Below, piece after piece: positions 33,693 to 42,362 of a DNA stretch of 64,000 nucleotides. The DNA comes from Erwinia sp. S63 (lineage in GTDB: Bacteria > Pseudomonadota > Gammaproteobacteria > Enterobacterales > Enterobacteriaceae), in NCBI RefSeq assembly GCF_016625195.1, contig NZ_JACVUP010000022.1, positions 1-64,000 on the forward strand, written 5' to 3'. How positions within the stretch are numbered: position 1 is the stretch's first letter; every line of letters starts with the position of its first letter. Position numbers and translations under genes: made by a program. The notes beneath the pieces were generated by a model, which saw only the letters and a program-made list of their open reading frames with translations, did no database searches and was not told the DNA's origin.

Positions 33693-34679
33693 GTGCCACA
33701 ATTTACAGATGCCTATGCGCGCAGCTTCTACTACTTGCGCCTGTCGGTCACGGATGTGTGTAACTTCCGTTGTACCTACTGTTTGCCCGACGGCTACAAA
33801 CCGAACGGTAATCACAATAAAAGTTTCCTCTCGCTGGACGAGATTCGTCGCGTGACGCGTGCCTTTGCGGCTGCGGGCACCGAAAAAGTGCGCCTGACCG
33901 GCGGCGAACCCTCTATGCGCCGTGACTTCACTGATATCATCGCAGCGGTGCGTGAAAACGCCGCCATTCGCCAGATCGCCGTGACCACTAACGGATATCG
34001 CCTGGCGCGTGATGTGCGTGCGTGGCGTGACGCGGGACTCACCAACATCAACGTCAGCGTCGATAGCCTCGATGCACGCCAGTTCCACGCCATCACCGGC
34101 CAGGACAAATTTGCGGAAGTGATGGCCGGAATTGATGCTGCGATTGATGCCGGGTTTGAGAAGGTCAAAATCAACAGCGTGCTGATGCGCGATCTCAACA
34201 GCCACAGCCTGGCGACTTTCCTCGACTGGATCCGCACCCGCCCGATTCAGCTGCGTTTTATTGAGCTGATGGAAACCGGTGAGGGCGGCGATCTGTTCCG
34301 TCGTCATCACATCTCGGGCGAAGTCATTCGCGACCAGTTGATCCTGCAGGGTTGGCAGCTTCAGCCGCGTGGACGCAGTGACGGTCCGGCGCAGGTGTTC
34401 CGCCATCCTGACTATCAGGGTGAAGTCGGTTTGATCATGCCTTACGAAAAAGATTTCTGCGCCAGCTGCAACCGCCTGCGCGTCTCGGCAATGGGTAATT
34501 TACATCTGTGCCTGTTTGGCGATGGCGGCGTCTCGCTGCGCGATCTACTGGCATCCGACGATCAGCAGGGCGAACTACAGGCTCGTATTGCCCACAGTCT
34601 CGGTCAGAAAAAACAGACGCATTTCCTGCATCAGGGCAACACCGGCATTACACAAAACCTCTCTTTCATTGGCGGCTAA
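33693..34679 (+). CDS. moaA: GTP 3',8-cyclase MoaA
   Basis: A 328-residue radical SAM enzyme starting molybdopterin synthesis by rearranging GTP to 3',8-cyclo-GTP. The SAM cluster motif is Cys23, Cys27, Cys30 (CNFRCTYC); the second cluster uses FCASCNRLRVSAMGNLHLC near the C-terminus; and the functional C-terminal Gly-Gly is present. The frame extends upstream through the riboswitch, but alignment begins at the GTG at 33693, just after AAAGGTG. It is the first gene of moaABCDE. Confidence 0.96.
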   Translation: MPQFTDAYARSFYYLRLSVTDVCNFRCTYCLPDGYKPNGNHNKSFLSLDEIRRVTRAFAAAGTEKVRLTGGEPSMRRDFTDIIAAVRENAAIRQIAVTTNGYRLARDVRAWRDAGLTNINVSVDSLDARQFHAITGQDKFAEVMAGIDAAIDAGFEKVKINSVLMRDLNSHSLATFLDWIRTRPIQLRFIELMETGEGGDLFRRHHISGEVIRDQLILQGWQLQPRGRSDGPAQVFRHPDYQGEVGLIMPYEKDFCASCNRLRVSAMGNLHLCLFGDGGVSLRDLLASDDQQGELQARIAHSLGQKKQTHFLHQGNTGITQNLSFIGG

Positions 34680-34696
34680 ACACAGGAGTTACAGCC

Positions 34697-35212
34697 ATGG
34701 GTAAACCTACCGGCGAGTTTGTCGCCTTGAATGTGGCGGTGATGACCGTCTCAGACAGTCGTGATGCCAGCAATGATAGCTCGGGTGACTACTTGCGTGA
34801 GGCGCTGGCGGAAGCCGGGCATCAGGTGGTGGATCGCGCGATTGTGCCTGACAACCGTTACCGTATTCGCGCCACCGTGTCGCGCTGGATTGCCAGCGAT
34901 GATGTGCAGGTGGTGATCGTCAACGGCGGTACCGGATTTAACAGTAAAAACAGCACGCCTGAAGCGTTGCTGCCGCTGTTCGACCGTGAAATCGACGGTT
35001 TTGGTGAGCTGTTCCGTATGGTCTCGTACGAAGAGATTGGCAGCTCAACGCTGCAATCACGTGCGGTCGCCGGTCTGGCGAATCAAACGCTGATTTTCGC
35101 CGTGCCGGGATCGACCAACGCCTGTCGCAGCGGCTGGGAACGCATCATTGAAGAACAGCTGGATGCGCGCACGCGTCCCTGTAATTTTGTCTCTCATTTG
35201 AAGAAGTTGTAA
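34697..35212 (+). CDS. moaB: Molybdenum cofactor biosynthesis protein MoaB
   Basis: A 171-residue protein of the MoaB/Mog fold. GGTGFNSKNSTPEAL (the TGGTG motif region), TLIFAVPGSTNACRSGWE and the DARTRPCNF ending identify it. It is related to molybdopterin adenylyltransferases, but its role in K-12 is not settled. GGAG lies nine bases before the ATG at 34697, which is 17 bp after moaA. Confidence 0.95.
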   Translation: MGKPTGEFVALNVAVMTVSDSRDASNDSSGDYLREALAEAGHQVVDRAIVPDNRYRIRATVSRWIASDDVQVVIVNGGTGFNSKNSTPEALLPLFDREIDGFGELFRMVSYEEIGSSTLQSRAVAGLANQTLIFAVPGSTNACRSGWERIIEEQLDARTRPCNFVSHLKKL

Positions 35213-35214
35213 GC

Positions 35215-35700
35215 ATGTCATCATTAACTCATATCAATGCCGCTGGTGAAGCCCATATGGTGGACGTCTCCGGCAAAACTGAAACGGTGCGTGAAGCCCA
35301 GGCCGAAGCGCTGGTGCTGATGAGCGCGGAAACGCTGCAGATGATCCTCGACGGCAGCCATCATAAAGGCGACGTCTTTGCCACCGCACGTATCGCCGGG
35401 ATCCAGGCCGCGAAACGCACCTGGGAGCTGATCCCGCTGTGTCATCCGCTGATGCTGAGCAAAGTGGAAGTCACGCTGGTGGCTGAGCCTGAACACAGCC
35501 GCGTGCGTGTCACCTCACGCTGTCGCCTGACGGGGAAAACCGGCGTTGAGATGGAAGCGCTGACCGCCGCATCGGTGGCCGCGCTGACCATTTACGACAT
35601 GTGCAAAGCGGTGCAGAAAGACATCGTCATCGATCAGTTGCGTTTGCTCACCAAGAGCGGCGGTAAATCCGGCGACTTCCAGGCGGTGCCACATGATTAA
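35215..35700 (+). CDS. moaC: Cyclic pyranopterin monophosphate synthase MoaC
   Basis: A 161-residue enzyme, the K-12 length, forming cyclic pyranopterin monophosphate from the MoaA product. MVDVSGKTETVREA, IPLCHPLMLSKVEV with its active-site histidine, and EMEALTAASVAALTIYDMCKAV are intact. It starts 2 bp after moaB and overlaps moaD by 8 bp. Confidence 0.97.
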   Translation: MSSLTHINAAGEAHMVDVSGKTETVREAQAEALVLMSAETLQMILDGSHHKGDVFATARIAGIQAAKRTWELIPLCHPLMLSKVEVTLVAEPEHSRVRVTSRCRLTGKTGVEMEALTAASVAALTIYDMCKAVQKDIVIDQLRLLTKSGGKSGDFQAVPHD

Positions 35701-35938
35701 GGTGCTGTTTTTTGCCCAGGTTCGTGAGCTGACCGGCACCAGCACGCTTGAGCTGGCACCGGAGTATCAGGATGTTGCCATGCTGCGGGCGGCGCTAGCG
35801 GGCAAGAGCGATCGTTGGGCGCTGGCGCTCGAATCCGGCAAGTTGCTGGCAGCGGTCAATCAAACGCTGGTGCCGATGAGCCATCCGCTGCGGGCTGGCG
35901 ATGAAGTGGCGTTCTTCCCACCGGTCACCGGAGGATGA
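35693..35938 (+). CDS. moaD: Molybdopterin synthase small subunit MoaD
   Basis: An 81-residue ubiquitin-like sulfur carrier ending FPPVTGG; the terminal Gly-Gly is adenylated by MoeB and thiocarboxylated, then donates sulfur to the pterin with MoaE. Length equals K-12 MoaD. The start lies inside the moaC 3' end and the stop overlaps a possible moaE start, so stoichiometry is probably set by coupling. Confidence 0.97.
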   Translation: MIKVLFFAQVRELTGTSTLELAPEYQDVAMLRAALAGKSDRWALALESGKLLAAVNQTLVPMSHPLRAGDEVAFFPPVTGG

Positions 35939-35940
35939 GC

Positions 35941-36393
35941 ATGACCACTCGCATTCGCGTCGGCGTTGACCCTTTTGATGTCGGCGAAGAGTATCGTCAA
36001 CTTGCAGCGCATGACAGTGACGGCGCGGTGGTCACCTTCACCGGCAAAGTGCGCAACCACAATCTGGGTGACACCGTGGCCGCTTTAACCCTGGAACACT
36101 ATCCGGGCATGACGGAAAAAGCGCTGGCGGAAATTGTCGAAGAGGCGCGTCAACGCTGGGCGTTGCAGCAGGTGACGGTGATCCATCGTGTGGGCGAACT
36201 GTTCCCTGGTGATGAAATTGTGTTTGTGGGCGTCAGTAGCGCCCATCGCAGTAGCGCATTTGCTGCTACCGAGTTCATCATGGATTACCTGAAAACCCGC
36301 GCACCGTTCTGGAAGCGTGAAGCCACCGAACAGGGCGATCGTTGGGTCGATGCGCGTGACAGCGACCATCACGCTGCAGAACGCTGGAAGTAG
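35941..36393 (+). CDS. moaE: Molybdopterin synthase catalytic subunit MoaE
   Basis: A 150-residue catalytic subunit that takes sulfur from MoaD to build the dithiolene of molybdopterin. GAVVTFTGKVRNHNLGD, LEHYPGMTEKAL, HRVGELFPGDEIVFVGV and the lysine-containing WKREAT segment are conserved. I chose the ATG at 35941 because GGAGG lies six bases upstream; the ATG at 35935 abuts the GGAGG directly. It is the last moa gene. Confidence 0.96.
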   Translation: MTTRIRVGVDPFDVGEEYRQLAAHDSDGAVVTFTGKVRNHNLGDTVAALTLEHYPGMTEKALAEIVEEARQRWALQQVTVIHRVGELFPGDEIVFVGVSSAHRSSAFAATEFIMDYLKTRAPFWKREATEQGDRWVDARDSDHHAAERWK

Positions 36394-36475
36394 CGCGTAA
36401 AACCGACCTGCTCTGATAGCCGTAGCGAGTTGAAAACGTTAAGGTACGGGTTTTGCTGGCCTGTCAGGGAACAAG

Positions 36476-37570
36476 ATGAACACCACTAAAATGCTCAGAG
36501 GCGCGGCGCTGCTCACCGCGCTGGTACTGGCGGGATGTAGTACCAAAAAAGAACCGCAGGCCCCTGCGCGGCAACCTGCCGACGTCAAATCTCAGATTCA
36601 AAAGTTACTGCCGAGCGATGTCAGTCAAAAAAGCGCCTGGGCAGACGACATCTACACCGCGTTTCGCGTCCAGCAGATCGATCCCAGCGCCAGTAACGTT
36701 TGTGCAGTGATCGCGGTGGCCGATCAGGAATCGAATTTCAATGCCGATGCACCGGTGCCGGGTCTGCCTAAAATCGCCTGGGGCGAAATTGATCGCCGTG
36801 CTGCCAAAGTGCACGTTCCGGCGTTCCTGGTGCGCACCGCCTTACTGATTAAATCGCCCACCGGTGATAGCTACGCCACGCGCCTCGATAAAGTGCGCAG
36901 TGAGAAAGAGTTGAGCGCAATTTTTGATGATTTCATCGATATGGTGCCGATGGGGCAGAAGCTGTTTGGCAATCTCAATCCGATTCACACCGGCGGCCCG
37001 ATGCAGGTCAGTATCGAATTCGCCGAAGCGCACGCCAAAGGTTATCCGTATTCGATTGATGGCTCGATTCGTCGTGAGGTGTTTACCCGCCGAGGTGGCA
37101 TCTACTTTGGCACGCTGCATCTGCTCGGCTATCCAGCGGATTACAGCCAGATGCTGTACCGTTTTGCCGATTTCAATGCCGGTTGGTACGCCAGTCGTAA
37201 CGCCGCTTTCCAGGCAGCCGTAGCGCGTGCCAGCGGCATCAAACTGGCGCTGGACGGTGACTTAATTATGTACGGCAGCGAGCAAGCCGGTTCCACTGAA
37301 TTAGCGGTGCGCACGTTGAGCAAGCAGCTGGATATGAGCAATCGGGAGATCCGTCGCGATCTGGAGAAGGGTGATACGGAAAGCTTCAGCAACAGCACGC
37401 TCTGGAAGCAGACGTTTATTCTGGCTGATAAAATGGCCGGTAAACGCCTGCCGCGCGAGATGCTGCCGGGCATTAAACTGGAGAGCCCGAAAATCACCCG
37501 CAACCTGACCACCGCCTGGTTTGCCCAGCGCGTAAATGGTCGATATCAACAGTGCTTGACGCGCCGTTGA
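36476..37570 (+). CDS. yaiW: YaiW-like surface lipoprotein (DUF1615)
   Basis: A 364-residue lipoprotein with lipobox LVLAGC (Cys21). Segments such as FLVRTALLIKSPTGDSY, TGGPMQVSIEFAEAHAKGYPY, YRFADFNAGWYASRNAAFQ and LPREMLPGIKLESPKITRN match K-12 YaiW at equal length. In K-12 YaiW is an outer-membrane, surface-exposed lipoprotein encoded beside sbmA and linked to uptake of certain antimicrobial peptides. No sbmA is present here; it stands between moaE and ybhL, which are adjacent in K-12. Confidence 0.9.
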   Translation: MNTTKMLRGAALLTALVLAGCSTKKEPQAPARQPADVKSQIQKLLPSDVSQKSAWADDIYTAFRVQQIDPSASNVCAVIAVADQESNFNADAPVPGLPKIAWGEIDRRAAKVHVPAFLVRTALLIKSPTGDSYATRLDKVRSEKELSAIFDDFIDMVPMGQKLFGNLNPIHTGGPMQVSIEFAEAHAKGYPYSIDGSIRREVFTRRGGIYFGTLHLLGYPADYSQMLYRFADFNAGWYASRNAAFQAAVARASGIKLALDGDLIMYGSEQAGSTELAVRTLSKQLDMSNREIRRDLEKGDTESFSNSTLWKQTFILADKMAGKRLPREMLPGIKLESPKITRNLTTAWFAQRVNGRYQQCLTRR

Positions 37571-37627
37571 CGCAATGCGGTGTAGACTCCACACTTAGAG
37601 CGTTTGTCTAACTTAAAGAGGTGCATC

Positions 37628-38335
37628 ATGGACCGATATCCACGTAATGATTCAATCGTGCAGCAGGCGTCAACCGGGCTGCAGACGTATATGGCGCAGG
37701 TCTATGGCTGGATGACCTGCGGCTTGCTGCTGACTGCGTTTGTCTCCTGGTTTGCGGCGCGCACGCCGGCGGTGATGGAACTGGTGTTTGCTAATCGCAT
37801 CACCTTCTTCGGGCTGATCATTGTGCAGCTGGCAGTGGTCTTTGTGCTGTCGGGCATGGTGCATCGTCTGAGCAGTACCTTAGCCACCGGTCTGTTCATG
37901 CTCTATTCGGCGCTGACGGGCCTGACGCTGGCAAGTATTTTCCTCGTCTACACCTATTCATCTATCGCCAGCACCTTCTTCGTGACAGCGGGGATGTTCG
38001 GTGCCATGAGCTTCTACGGTTACACCACCAAGCGCGATCTCAGCCGCTTTGGCAGCCTGCTGTTTATGGCATTGATTGGTATCGTACTGGCGTCACTGGT
38101 GAACTTCTGGCTGAAAAGCCCGGCGCTGATGTGGGCGATCACCTATATCGGCGTGGTGGTGTTTGTCGGTTTGACCGCGTATGACACTCAGAAGCTGAAA
38201 TCGATTGGCGAAACCATCAACGTTAATGACAAAGAGAATCTGCGTCGCTACTCAATCATGGGTGCATTGACGCTGTATCTCGACTTCATCAACCTGTTCC
38301 TGATGCTGCTGCGTATTTTCGGCAACCGTCGTTAA
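37628..38335 (+). CDS. ybhL: YbhL, Bax inhibitor-1 family inner-membrane protein
   Basis: A 235-residue protein with seven membrane helices, member of the BI-1/YccA-type family of putative ion (calcium) leak channels. The closing block AYDTQKLKSIGE and YLDFINLFLMLLRIFGNRR is near-identical to K-12 YbhL. I chose the ATG at 37628 (GAGG seven bases before it), not the in-frame start eight codons earlier. Function in enterobacteria is not well defined. Confidence 0.94.
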   Translation: MDRYPRNDSIVQQASTGLQTYMAQVYGWMTCGLLLTAFVSWFAARTPAVMELVFANRITFFGLIIVQLAVVFVLSGMVHRLSSTLATGLFMLYSALTGLTLASIFLVYTYSSIASTFFVTAGMFGAMSFYGYTTKRDLSRFGSLLFMALIGIVLASLVNFWLKSPALMWAITYIGVVVFVGLTAYDTQKLKSIGETINVNDKENLRRYSIMGALTLYLDFINLFLMLLRIFGNRR

Positions 38336-38366
38336 CTCTGCAGCACCGCTGCTGGCTGGTATCAAT

Positions 38367-38408
38367 GCGCCCCCTACAACATCCGAACAGGATGCTTGTA
38401 GGGGGCGC
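38367..38408. repeat. Long hairpin between ybhL and ybhN
   Basis: GCGCCCCCTACAA (38367-38379) pairs perfectly with 38396-38408, continued by CATCC / GGATG with one bulged base and a GAACA loop. It lies between convergent genes and may be a repeat-derived terminator, though no T run follows. Confidence 0.7.
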
Positions 38409-38471
38409 AATGGATTTTGGCCAGCGCGTATCAATGTCGACCGCATCAATCTGCACAGAATTTTGTCGGGT

Positions 38472-38487
38472 GCGCCATTGATGGCGC
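38472..38487. repeat. Short palindrome before the ybhN stop
   Basis: GCGCCAT-TG-ATGGCGC, inside GGGTGCGCCATTGATGGCGC. Similar in core and flank to the hairpins at 20930, 32445 and 51364. It lies 28 bp past the ybhN stop and may help terminate it. Confidence 0.5.
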
Positions 38488-38515
38488 CCACCGCGCGTGA
38501 GTGATTTCTCCCCGG

Positions 38516-39490
38516 TTATCCCGCGTCTGATTTGGCCATCTTCTGTTCATTCTTCTGCCGAAGATGTTTTGCGCGGCTCTCCAGCATCAGATACAACACC
38601 AGCGCCAGCAGCAGCGGCAAAATAAAGTACAGCACGCGATAGGCCAGCAGGGCGGCAATGATGGTGCCGTGCGAAACATGCTCGCCAGCCAGCAGCGCCA
38701 GAAATACCGCTTCTAACACCCCGATGCCCGCCGGAATATGAATGATCACCCCTGCAATACTGCTGATCAGCAGCACTCCCAGTACTTGCGGATAATCCAC
38801 CTGACGCGCCAGCAGCAGCCAGATAATGGTGCCCATCACCAGCCAGTTTGCGCTTGAAACAGCAAACTGAATCAGCGCCATGCGCAGCGACGGCAGCTGT
38901 AGATGTTGCCCCTTTATCGTCCAGCGACGTTTTTTCGCAAAAGCACAGGCCCACAAATAAATCGCCACCAGCACTAACAGCACGGCACCAATAATGCGCA
39001 GGGTGTTTTCGCCGATAAACCAGCGCGGCGGAATCGGCACCATGCCGGCGACAAACACCACGCCCGCCAGCAGGAGATAGCCGAGCCAGTTGGTGGCGAT
39101 ACTCATGGAAAAGATGCGTGTGATGGTGCCACCGGGCAGGCCGAGGCGGGAATAGAGGCGATAACGCATCGCCACGCCGCCGACCCAGGTGCTGAGCGTC
39201 AAGTTAAAGGCGTAGCAGATAAACGACACCAGCATCACCTGACGCTTTGCCAGTTTGTGTCCACAGTAGGCGCGGCCGATTAAGTCATACACGCCATAGG
39301 TGAGATAGCTGACCACCACCAGCGCCGCTGCGCCCAGCACCACATAGCGGTTGTAGCCGACGATCACCTGATAAACGTCCTGCCAGTTCACTTTGCGCGC
39401 ATAGATCACCAGCAGTACGATCACCGCAATAAAGAACAGCCAGGTGAGGATTTTCTTGGCCCACTGCCAGCGCGAATGTTTTTTGCTCAT
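38516..39490 (-). CDS. ybhN: YbhN, UPF0104 / lysylphosphatidylglycerol-synthase-TM-like membrane protein
   Basis: A 324-residue inner-membrane protein with about eight helices. NLTLSTWVGGVAMRYRLYSRLGL and HIPAGIGVLEAVFLALL are hallmark segments of the family that includes the membrane part of lysyl-PG synthases and flippases. The soluble aminoacyl-transferase domain is absent. It shares one base with the clsB stop (TGATG) and is the third gene of ybhP-clsB-ybhN, so a link to phospholipid metabolism is likely but its activity is unproven. A basic tail ends the protein. Confidence 0.93.
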   Translation of the reverse strand: MSKKHSRWQWAKKILTWLFFIAVIVLLVIYARKVNWQDVYQVIVGYNRYVVLGAAALVVVSYLTYGVYDLIGRAYCGHKLAKRQVMLVSFICYAFNLTLSTWVGGVAMRYRLYSRLGLPGGTITRIFSMSIATNWLGYLLLAGVVFVAGMVPIPPRWFIGENTLRIIGAVLLVLVAIYLWACAFAKKRRWTIKGQHLQLPSLRMALIQFAVSSANWLVMGTIIWLLLARQVDYPQVLGVLLISSIAGVIIHIPAGIGVLEAVFLALLAGEHVSHGTIIAALLAYRVLYFILPLLLALVLYLMLESRAKHLRQKNEQKMAKSDAG

Positions 39491-40734
39491 CAGGGTTTCG
39501 CTCCTTCGTTGCCGGTTTCGACCCGATCCTGGGTTTCCATTTCCGGTTGCACGGGGGGATCAACCTGCGCCAGCAGCGGCGTGTGTGCGGGCAACCAACC
39601 GGCAATGGCCGGGAAGTGACGCAGGAAATGGAACACAATCACGCTTTTGATGAGATGCCACCAGGTGCGTGGCGGCAGCTTGTCATCCTGCACGCGCACA
39701 CAATCGTGCTGAAGCAGGGTTTCCAGATTGTCACGCAGCGTCTGATTGAAAGTGCGATCGTGCACGATGAGATTGGCTTCCAGATTGAGCGATAAACTCA
39801 ACGGATCAAGATTACTTGAACCCACGGTGGCCCAGTGTTGATCCTGCACCGCAATTTTGCCGTGCAGCGGGCGACGGCAATATTCATAAACCTCAACCCC
39901 GGCATCCACCAGATAGTTGTAAAGCAGCTCGGCGCCCACTTTGACAATCGGCATATCCGGTTCACCCTGCACGATGAGACGAACGCGCACGCCACGCTGT
40001 GCGGCGCTGCGCATTTCACGTAACAGGCGATAGCCAGGGAAGAAATAGGCATTAGCGATGATGACGTCCTGTTTGGCCTTGCGCAGCATATCGAGATAGT
40101 GCTGCTCAATGTCGTCGCGATGGTCGTCATTATCGCGATAAACAAACAGCACCTGCGCCTCGCCGGGCATCGCATTAACCGCCAGCCGCTGTGAACGTCC
40201 TCCCCACCAGCGCCGTGTGGTCTGCTTGCTGCCGATGGCCTGCTGTACATAGCGGGCGATATCCAGCACCACCGGTCCCGTCACCTCGACTGCATAATCC
40301 TGCTTCGCCTCCGGGCCGTAATCGGTATTGTGCTCTGCAGAGAAGTTGATGCCGCCGACAAAGGCGAGGGCATCATCCACCACCACGATTTTACGATGCA
40401 GGCGACGGAACACGTTGGTGCGCATGCCCAGCACCAGCGGGCGCGGATCGTAATAGAGAAAACGGACGCCGGCTTCAGTCAGCGTGTTCACAAAGGCGTC
40501 GGAGAGATCGTGTGAACCGTAGCCATCCACCATCACCTCGACTTTCACGCCACGCTGCGCCGCCGCCAGCAGATCGCCATGCAGCGCGTTGCCAACGTCA
40601 TCCTCAAACAGAATAAACGTCTCCAGCAGCAGCGAACGCTCAGCACGCTGAATGGCTGCTGAAACGCAGGGGAAGAACTGCTCGCCGTTCTCCAGCAACC
40701 GCAACTGGTTGCCCTCACGCCAGCTGAAATTCAT
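39490..40734 (-). CDS. clsB: Cardiolipin synthase B
   Basis: A 414-residue phospholipase D-superfamily enzyme. Two HKD motifs, HRKIVVVDDALAFVGG (near 114) and HGKIAVQDQHWATVGSSN (near 292), form the active site for making cardiolipin (and, in K-12, phosphatidylglycerol) by phosphatidyl transfer. Unlike ClsA it has no N-terminal membrane helices. It overlaps ybhP upstream by 4 bp and ybhN downstream by 1 bp, so the three proteins are probably made together. Confidence 0.95.
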   Translation of the reverse strand: MNFSWREGNQLRLLENGEQFFPCVSAAIQRAERSLLLETFILFEDDVGNALHGDLLAAAQRGVKVEVMVDGYGSHDLSDAFVNTLTEAGVRFLYYDPRPLVLGMRTNVFRRLHRKIVVVDDALAFVGGINFSAEHNTDYGPEAKQDYAVEVTGPVVLDIARYVQQAIGSKQTTRRWWGGRSQRLAVNAMPGEAQVLFVYRDNDDHRDDIEQHYLDMLRKAKQDVIIANAYFFPGYRLLREMRSAAQRGVRVRLIVQGEPDMPIVKVGAELLYNYLVDAGVEVYEYCRRPLHGKIAVQDQHWATVGSSNLDPLSLSLNLEANLIVHDRTFNQTLRDNLETLLQHDCVRVQDDKLPPRTWWHLIKSVIVFHFLRHFPAIAGWLPAHTPLLAQVDPPVQPEMETQDRVETGNEGAKP

Positions 40735-41492
40735 AAGAAAATCTCCACGGCCAGGGGAGCGTGATCGGAAAGGTGTGACCAGGGTTTGACCGGCAGCGCC
40801 CAGGGCTGGCTCACGGTGGCGTTACGGATATAGATACGATCCAGTCGCAGCAGCGGAAAACGTGCCGGGAAGGTGCGTGCCGGGCGGCCGTTCTTCATGC
40901 TGAACACTTCCTGCAACCCCGCGCTGCGTTTCAGGAAGCGGTTGGCGTGCACCTGCCAGTCGTTGAAATCCCCGGCCACCACCAGCGGTGCATCGTGCGG
41001 CAGGGCATTGATGCGATCGCTCATCATCTTCATCTGTGCCTGACGATGCTGCGCTTTTAACCCTAGATGCACACAGATGACATGCAGCGGATCGGGGCGA
41101 TCCGGCAGGCGAATCTGACAGTGCAACATGCCGCGCTTTTCGCTTCCCGCCACAGAAATATCGAGATTTTCATATTCAATAATGGGGAAACGTGACAATA
41201 TCGCGTTCCCGTGATGTCCCTCGGGATAAACTGCGTTACGGCCATAGGCAAAATCATGCCACATGGTATCGGCCAGATATTCGTAATGAGAGTTTTCCGG
41301 CCAGTTCTCAATGTGCAGCGAATGGATAGCGTGGGTGCCCATCACCTCTTGCAGGAAGACAATATCCGCCGAGGTGGCGCGGACTGCGTCACGCAATTCC
41401 GGCAGGATAAAGCGACGGTTAAAGCTGGTGAACCCCTTGTGGGTATTGATCGTCAGGACTTTAAATGAAAATCCTTGCGTGTTTTGTGGCAT
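40731..41492 (-). CDS. ybhP: YbhP, endonuclease/exonuclease/phosphatase-fold protein
   Basis: A 253-residue protein of the EEP metal-dependent phosphatase fold, the K-12 length. Fold motifs: LTINTHKG, VFLQEVMG (metal-binding Glu), HGNAILSRFPI, VVAGDFNDW (Asp/Asn) and SDHAPLAVEI (catalytic His). No signal peptide is visible. It is first in ybhP-clsB-ybhN, so a phosphoester of membrane lipid turnover is a reasonable but unproven substrate. Confidence 0.93.
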   Translation of the reverse strand: MPQNTQGFSFKVLTINTHKGFTSFNRRFILPELRDAVRATSADIVFLQEVMGTHAIHSLHIENWPENSHYEYLADTMWHDFAYGRNAVYPEGHHGNAILSRFPIIEYENLDISVAGSEKRGMLHCQIRLPDRPDPLHVICVHLGLKAQHRQAQMKMMSDRINALPHDAPLVVAGDFNDWQVHANRFLKRSAGLQEVFSMKNGRPARTFPARFPLLRLDRIYIRNATVSQPWALPVKPWSHLSDHAPLAVEIFL

Positions 41493-41668
41493 ACTTCGAC
41501 GCGCTCCTTTTCATCATCAACAGCACAAAGTGTAGTCTTTGTCACAAATGGATGGTGATGGACGCAGAAAATTAGGGCGTTATCCGAAATTTGCTTTACA
41601 TTGAGGAAATCCGTCTGGCCGCAGCCAGATACACTTGGGCGACCTGTTGGGTCTGCCAGGAGAAGAGA

Positions 41669-42061
41669 ATGAAATGGTCTAATCGTGTTCAGATCGTTAC
41701 CGGTCAAACCTGTTTGCATATTGCGATGCACCTGCTGGTGATCGCCGCGCTGGTTTGGGGCTGGAAACACAAGGCGCTGGTTGAAGTGAGCAGTACCCTG
41801 GTAGCAGCTTATGCGGTGGTGTTTATCGCCATGCTGGCTCTGCAGCGTAGTGCCCGTTTACGTCGCATGGGTGACGCGCTGGAAGAAGTCACGACAACGT
41901 ACTACTTCGGCGCGGCGATGCTGACGCTGTTCCTGATCTCCCGTTTCATCCACAACAACCTGTTGATCGGTTGCCTGGGCGTGGTGATGTTGGTGGGTCC
42001 GGCGCTGGTATCACTGCTGGCGAAAGAACCCGCGCATCGCGTGGAGAAAAAGCGCAGCTAA
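41669..42061 (+). CDS. ybhQ: YbhQ, small inner-membrane protein
   Basis: A 130-residue protein with four hydrophobic helices. MKWSNRVQIVTGQTCLHIAMHLLVIAAL (two joined segments), LEEVTTTYYFGAAMLTLFLISR and GPALVSLLAK match K-12 YbhQ in order. The function is unknown. I chose the ATG at 41669, with AGGAGAAGAGA just upstream. It is divergent from ybhP; a terminator follows. Confidence 0.9.
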   Translation: MKWSNRVQIVTGQTCLHIAMHLLVIAALVWGWKHKALVEVSSTLVAAYAVVFIAMLALQRSARLRRMGDALEEVTTTYYFGAAMLTLFLISRFIHNNLLIGCLGVVMLVGPALVSLLAKEPAHRVEKKRS

Positions 42062-42083
42062 GCGAAAGCTCAGTTGCGAACCG

Positions 42084-42110
42084 AAAGGAGCCGCATGCGG
42101 CTCCTTTTTT
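42084..42110 (+). terminator. Terminator of ybhQ
   Basis: Self-complementary AAAGGAGCCGC / GCGGCTCCTTT stem followed by a T run, 23 bp after the ybhQ stop. Confidence 0.92.
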
Positions 42111-42362
42111 GTTATGCGCAGCGCAATAACGGGCGCAGAGAGCAACGGCGCGACTCGTGCCACAACGGGAAGACTACCAACATCATGTTACAGCGCCGTG
42201 ACTATTGTCAGTCGCGGTGGCAGCGGAAACCTGCTAAACTCCCGCCCTTACGCATGGTAGTTTGTGCCCTTTTCACACGTGAGCCCACCAGGCTTGCGTC
42301 ATATACCCCCTGAAAACTACATCGCTGACGGCGAACAGGGCGGTTCGGAGTAATACACCTGC
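42111..42362. other. rhlE leader region, no gene seen
   Basis: About 250 bp between the ybhQ terminator and rhlE. It must hold the rhlE promoter and a leader. I see no gene, and could not single out one convincing sigma-70 promoter. GTGACTATTGTCAGTCGC near 42197 is a weak dyad. Confidence 0.4.
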
